Positions 63,008-64,000 of a stretch of 64,000 nt of DNA are shown here, one piece after another. Numbering within the stretch: the first letter of the stretch is position 1; every line of letters begins with the position of its first letter. Below the pieces are notes generated by a model. It saw only the letters and a program-made list of their open reading frames with translations. It was not told the origin of the DNA and ran no database searches. The stretch lies in NCBI RefSeq assembly GCF_019703835.1, contig NZ_AP023055.1:1054001-1118000 (forward strand), read 5' to 3'. The position numbers were made by a program, and so were the translations under genes. The stretch comes from Thaumasiovibrio subtropicus. Its GTDB lineage: Bacteria; Pseudomonadota; Gammaproteobacteria; Enterobacterales; Vibrionaceae.

Positions 63008-64000
63008 GTTTGCCCTGCGCTTTTCAGCGGATACTCGCCAGTTTGTTAATGGTGTGGGACAAGCCGATCGCGCCGTTGAGCAACTCGGCCAAAAATCGAC
63101 ATCGACGGCAGGAACGTTGCGTGACCTTGATGCGCAAAGCGATCAGCTTTCGACGGCCATGACGAACTTAAAAAGTCATGTGATGGCCGCTGTTGGTGGT
63201 TTTGCGGCGTTGGCATCGGTAAGAGGCATGGTGGGTGTGTATCGTCAACAAGCGTTGCTGATCGACCAAACGGCTAAGCACGCAGATTTGCTCGGTATCA
63301 CTACCGAGGCACTGACGCAATTTCGCCATGCGGGCGAGATGACGGGGATTACGAGTAATAATCTCGATACCGCATTACAGCGTATGACACGCCGAGTCGC
63401 TGAGGCCGCGACGGGTTCGGGTGAAGCCAAAGCCGCCATCGAAGAGTTGGGATTTAGTGCTGCAGCGTTGTCACAGCTCACGCCGGAGCAGATGTTGTAC
63501 AAGTTTGCGGATGGATTTAAGCAAGTTGAGAGTCAATCAGATCGGGTTCGCTTGGCTTTTAAATTGTTTGATACCGAAGGGGTAAAGCTTGCCAACTTAT
63601 TAAAGCTTGGCTCTGAGAGCTTGCGAGAGATGACGCGAGATGCGGATGCGCTGGGCATTACCCTTAATCGCTTTGACGCTAGCAAGATAGAAGAGGCTAA
63701 CACTAGCTTGTATCGGGCGCAGGCCGCTTGGCAAGCCTGGCAACAGGAGATGGTGATAGGTGTTGCCCCTACGCTTGAAGTTGTTGCAGATAATCTGACG
63801 AGTTTGTCTACCGCCATTGGTGTGACTCTTACCGTTGCACTAGGTCGCGGTATAGCAGCGCTGGGAAACAAAACGGCGGCCTCTCTTCGCGCAACACTCG
63901 CCGAACGCAGTCATCAACTCGCCTTAGTAGCACAGACAAAGCAAACCATCGCCGTAACGAGTGCAGAGATCGCTCGCTTACAGTCACTGCAGCTATCCAA
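62991..64000 (+). CDS. Tape measure protein (runs off window)
   Basis: From ATG 62991, 336 codons visible with no stop. Helical, with VNGVGQADRAVEQLGQKS, then HADLLGITTEALTQFRHAGE and MTGITSNNLDTALQRM, the usual tape-measure start found in TP901/lambda-H-like proteins. Overlaps the previous gene by 17 nt. Sets tail length. Confidence 0.85.
   Translation, partial: MSQNLKFALRFSADTRQFVNGVGQADRAVEQLGQKSTSTAGTLRDLDAQSDQLSTAMTNLKSHVMAAVGGFAALASVRGMVGVYRQQALLIDQTAKHADLLGITTEALTQFRHAGEMTGITSNNLDTALQRMTRRVAEAATGSGEAKAAIEELGFSAAALSQLTPEQMLYKFADGFKQVESQSDRVRLAFKLFDTEGVKLANLLKLGSESLREMTRDADALGITLNRFDASKIEEANTSLYRAQAAWQAWQQEMVIGVAPTLEVVADNLTSLSTAIGVTLTVALGRGIAALGNKTAASLRATLAERSHQLALVAQTKQTIAVTSAEIARLQSLQLS

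Larger units (their letters stand above)
36431..64000 (+). mobile_element. Intact Mu-like transposable prophage, B3/D3112-type tail (right end outside window)
   Basis: Carries repressor, Ner-like protein, MuA, MuB, gp16, Mor, lysis genes, Mu-type packaging and head genes, then a siphovirus-type tail module. The exact left end is not resolved. It must lie between the 44-bp repeat and the repressor gene, and a TG dinucleotide such as TGTTAACC at 36449 would fit Mu-type ends. No head or transposition gene seen is interrupted. Confidence 0.92.

Noticed and set aside
1..64000. CRISPR arrays, tRNA or rRNA genes
   Set aside because: No regularly spaced repeats, and no cloverleaf or rRNA sequence recognised on either strand.

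Overview
The window looks like a Vibrio chromosome, most likely the second one. Three things point that way. The pntAB, vxrAB (wigKR/vbrKR), DUF2861 and TraF-like order matches the layout I recall around V. cholerae VCA0563-VCA0569. nadE sits close by. The housekeeping proteins (YoaH/UPF0181, HlyU, YbjD, a DEAD-box helicase) read as gammaproteobacterial and Vibrio-like. The assignment rests on recognised gene order and protein motifs, not on a database search.

Positions 1-32.1 kb are ordinary chromosome. They hold chrA with a divergent LysR regulator, an acyltransferase, an NAD-salvage pair (NadD-like and NadE), the vxr envelope-stress locus next to the transhydrogenase pntAB, and hlyU. Further on come an SBF-like transporter, a 5'-nucleotidase-like hydrolase, ybjD, a periplasmic binding protein coupled to a diguanylate cyclase, a small porin-like protein, a DEAD-box helicase, a NUDIX hydrolase, a VOC protein, a gamma-glutamylcyclotransferase-like protein, DUF2946 plus PepSY genes, and an OafA-type acyltransferase. 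Several very short genes (15396-15575, 16928-17023) are added here from codon and ribosome-binding-site inspection.

Positions 32.2-36.4 kb are a scar of a degraded Mu-like prophage. It contains pseudogenes of gp16, mor and the DUF5675 lysis-region gene in the same order as in the intact prophage, an intact exported protein between gp16 and mor, two very short membrane or amphipathic peptide ORFs, and a truncated IS3-family end. A 44-bp direct repeat flanks the scar. An orphan copy of a 63-residue prophage protein lies just upstream.

From about 36.4 kb to the window end runs an apparently intact transposable (Mu-like) prophage. Its order is repressor, Ner-like protein, MuA, MuB, early genes, gp16, mor, DUF5675 protein, holin, gp25-gp29, MuF head protein, gpG, protease I, decoration protein, major head protein and gp35-gp37. 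The tail module then departs from Mu: a siphovirus-type tube protein, two tail-assembly chaperone frames joined by a candidate -1 slippery site, and a tape measure that runs off the end. This is the architecture of the B3/D3112 group, with a Mu head and a long flexible tail.

The prophage carries AT-rich cargo in at least three slots: a lipoprotein plus a 66-residue protein between gp16 and mor; a KAP P-loop NTPase between mor and the lysis genes; and, opposite to the late operon between gpG and protease I, a PD-(D/E)XK nuclease with an upstream two-helix membrane peptide. The MuF protein also carries a C-terminal HExxH zincin-like domain followed by the 63-residue gene. That pair looks like a phage-borne toxin and its immunity protein. 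These cargo genes are the best candidates here for undescribed inter-phage or inter-bacterial conflict systems.
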